Shown here: positions 62,043 through 63,380 of the stretch, piece by piece
Layout: the number at the start of each line of letters is the position of its first letter
How positions within the stretch are numbered: the stretch's first letter is position 1
Assembly: GCA_964537035.1 (NCBI GenBank)
Contig: CAZIAK010000031.1
Span: 1-63,380 of the forward strand
DNA: 63,380 bases
Source: CAZIAK01 sp964537035
Lineage (GTDB): Bacteria > Planctomycetota > B15-G4
Reading direction: 5' to 3'
Made by a program: the position numbers and the translations under genes
The notes under the pieces: model-generated
The model's database searches: none
Seen by the model: the letters and a program-made list of their open reading frames with translations, nothing else
What the model was told of the DNA's origin: nothing

Positions 62043-62915
62043 ATGCTTGCGGCAGCGATGTGGGGCCAGACCGACCGGGCCGATCACGCCGGCCTGCCGA
62101 ACTTCGTGCGTCGCGAGCTGGCCGGGTTTCTCGACTGCGGCATCCTGGCGCGGGGCTTCGCGCGGGTGCGCTGCACGCGCTGCGGCGACGACCTGCTGGT
62201 GGCGTTCTCCTGCAAGGGGCGCGGGATCTGCCCGTCGTGCGGTGGCCGGCGCATGGCCGACACGGCGGCGCACCTGGTCGACCGCGTGCTGCCGCGAGTC
62301 TCTGTGCGCCAGTGGGTGCTGTCGCTGCCGTTCTCGCTGCGCTTCGGCGTCGCCTTCGACCGCGAGCTGTGCAGTCGGGTGCGGTCGCTCGTCATGGCAG
62401 CCGTGCTCGACGCGCTGCGACGCCGGGCACGTGAGCAGCAGGGCGTGGGGGACGGCCGCTCGGGCGCGGTGGTGTTCGTGCAGCGCTTCGGTGGTGCGCT
62501 CAATCTGAACGGTCATTTTCACGCGCTGGTGCTCGACGGCGTCTTTCATGAGCGCGCTGATGGTGGAGCGCCGGTGTTTCGCGCGGGGTTGACGCTGGGC
62601 CATGGCGACCTGGCGGATGTTCTGCTGACGATCCGGGTGAAGATCGAGGCGCTGCTGAGGGGGCGCGGTTTGCTCGCCGACGACGGTGCCGCGGCCCAGG
62701 AGCTCGTCGAGCGTTCGCCGGTGCTGGCCCAGGCCCAGGCCGCGTCGGTGCAGGGTAGGCTGGCGTTCGGGCCGCAGCGTGGGCAGGGTGTGACGCGGGT
62801 GGGCAGCCAGCGCGGCACGCCGTTCGTCCAGGAGCCGCGCGAGGACTGCGCCGTGGAGGCTGGCTACTCGCTGCACGCTGGCCCGCCGGTACCTGGCAAC
62901 GATCGTGACCGCGTC
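62043..62915 (+). pseudogene. IS91-family transposase, truncated at both ends
   Basis: The frame starting at ATG 62043 encodes, from LPNFVRRELAGFLDCGILAR on, an IS91-type HUH transposase. The zinc-binding N-terminus is CTRCGDD...GICPSCGGRRMADTA (first Cys pair at 44 and 47), then QWVLSLPFSLRF and the HUH motif GHFHALVLDGVF. Similarity ends near GYSLHAGPPVPGNDRDR (62915). After that the frame stays open to the window edge but encodes unrelated sequence. The region that should carry the catalytic Tyr and the conserved C-terminus is lost, and the first ~30 residues are not of this family either. Probably an inactive remnant. Confidence 0.75.
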
Positions 62916-63037
62916 CTATACACAAACTCGGCCGAGCGAGTTCGGAGGGCCTTGCCGTGGTGCAATGGCGATCCTGGCCCCCGCGATTGTGAGAAATGCG
63001 CCGTGGTTCGGGGTCGCTGCGGCCAGAGCGGCGTCTG

Positions 63038-63379
63038 TCAGTCCTCGGGGTCTCGAAGAGGCTCGCCGGGGACGAGGTCCTCGATGACTTCGCTCACGAT
63101 TAGCTCGAACCACTCATCGAACATCTCTCGGGTCCGGTGTTCGGGCCACTGGGTCTCGTCGGTGACCCAGCACTCAAGCATCAGCTCAAAGAGGAGCGGC
63201 CAAGCCTGCTCAAGAATCGCCTTGCGGCCTGTATCGCCGTCCCACGAGGGAACGAGGAAGGTGTTCGGGTCGTTCCTCATGGACTCGAAGACTGGCTCTG
63301 CGAGTCCCTCACCGTCATTGCACTGGGTCCACGCCAAGTATGGCGCTCGTGGGCGAACAATGACGGCGGAACGGTTCAC
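63038..63379 (-). CDS. Small conserved hypothetical protein
   Basis: A 113-residue acidic protein beginning with GTG at 63379 (MNRSAVIVRPRAPYLAWTQ). It has a conserved-looking core: NTFLVPSWDGD, a helical WPLLFELMLECWVTDE and MFDEWFELIVSEVIEDL. I recall a widespread family of uncharacterised proteins with the same opening (MNRSAVIV) and the same acidic tail; the length fits. It is complete or nearly so at the window edge. The frame of the truncated transposase runs antisense through it. Function unknown. Confidence 0.7.
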   Translation of the reverse strand: MNRSAVIVRPRAPYLAWTQCNDGEGLAEPVFESMRNDPNTFLVPSWDGDTGRKAILEQAWPLLFELMLECWVTDETQWPEHRTREMFDEWFELIVSEVIEDLVPGEPLRDPED

Positions 63380-63380
63380 G

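Noticed and set aside
62047..62508. Two plus-strand frames (153 and 124 codons) over the IS91 remnant
   Set aside because: The third frame, from 62043, has the transposase zinc finger and HUH motif; the others are shifted shadows.

Overview
The window is GC-rich, densely coded bacterial DNA. It most likely comes from an uncultured member of the Planctomycetota. This rests on an ECF sigma factor translationally coupled to a membrane Ser/Thr kinase with an FGE-sulfatase (SUMF1) domain, several large secreted proteins sharing one C-terminal domain, and mostly short gene clusters. The phylum is an inference from gene content; Myxococcota or another deep lineage is not excluded. No rRNA, tRNA, CRISPR array or replication origin was seen.

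Layout. 1-6.7 kb: the end of an unknown gene, a YtrA-type GntR regulator with a probable operator plus a membrane protein, a secreted HExxH protease-like protein, and the sigma factor/kinase pair. 6.8-11.4 kb: a compact biotin operon, bioB-bioF-bioA-bioD, with overlapping or nearly touching genes. 11.5-17.5 kb: a Tat-exported amidohydrolase, a membrane-DCC fusion, a chalcone-isomerase-fold protein, a TLC-domain membrane protein and a hybrid histidine kinase. 17.6-22.8 kb: archaeal/eukaryotic-type proS, a secreted trypsin-like protease and a di-heme cytochrome c peroxidase-like protein. 23-31.2 kb: a protein made of three copies of an HWG/NGR repeat domain, then a radical SAM/SPASM protein carrying two more copies. 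These are followed by a cysteine dioxygenase, a CDP-alcohol phosphotransferase, a carbamoyltransferase and a WalW-like deacetylase.

31.3-40.7 kb: nadA, then large secreted proteins (beta-propeller, beta-helix, and an FG-GAP plus YadA-head repeat protein). A 40-nt copy of the nadA tail lies beyond the beta-helix gene. 40.8-50.7 kb: a coiled-coil protein, a DUF59/MIP18 protein, a serine hydrolase, a fused homocysteine methyltransferase/MTHFR, a ferredoxin, small membrane proteins, an acyl-CoA dehydrogenase and a secreted coiled-coil protein. 50.8-57 kb: a 32-aa basic protein, a minus-strand operon (class V aminotransferase, CPBP protease, gamma-carbonic anhydrase) and a plus-strand operon (possible nuclease-like protein, HhH protein, nadC, RsbW-like kinase, VanZ-like protein). 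57-58.8 kb: a more AT-rich pair of secreted-protein genes, the first broken by an in-frame TAA at its signal-peptide junction. 59-63.4 kb: purB of the eukaryotic type, two IS91-family transposase remnants either side of a cupin/JmjC protein, and a small conserved hypothetical gene at the edge.

Functionally the window mixes core metabolism (biotin, NAD, purine, one-carbon/methionine, tRNA charging) with envelope and surface proteins. The most promising undescribed item is the HWG-domain/radical SAM pair at 23.1-26.2 kb. The next are the shared C-terminal domain of the secreted proteins and the 32-aa basic protein.
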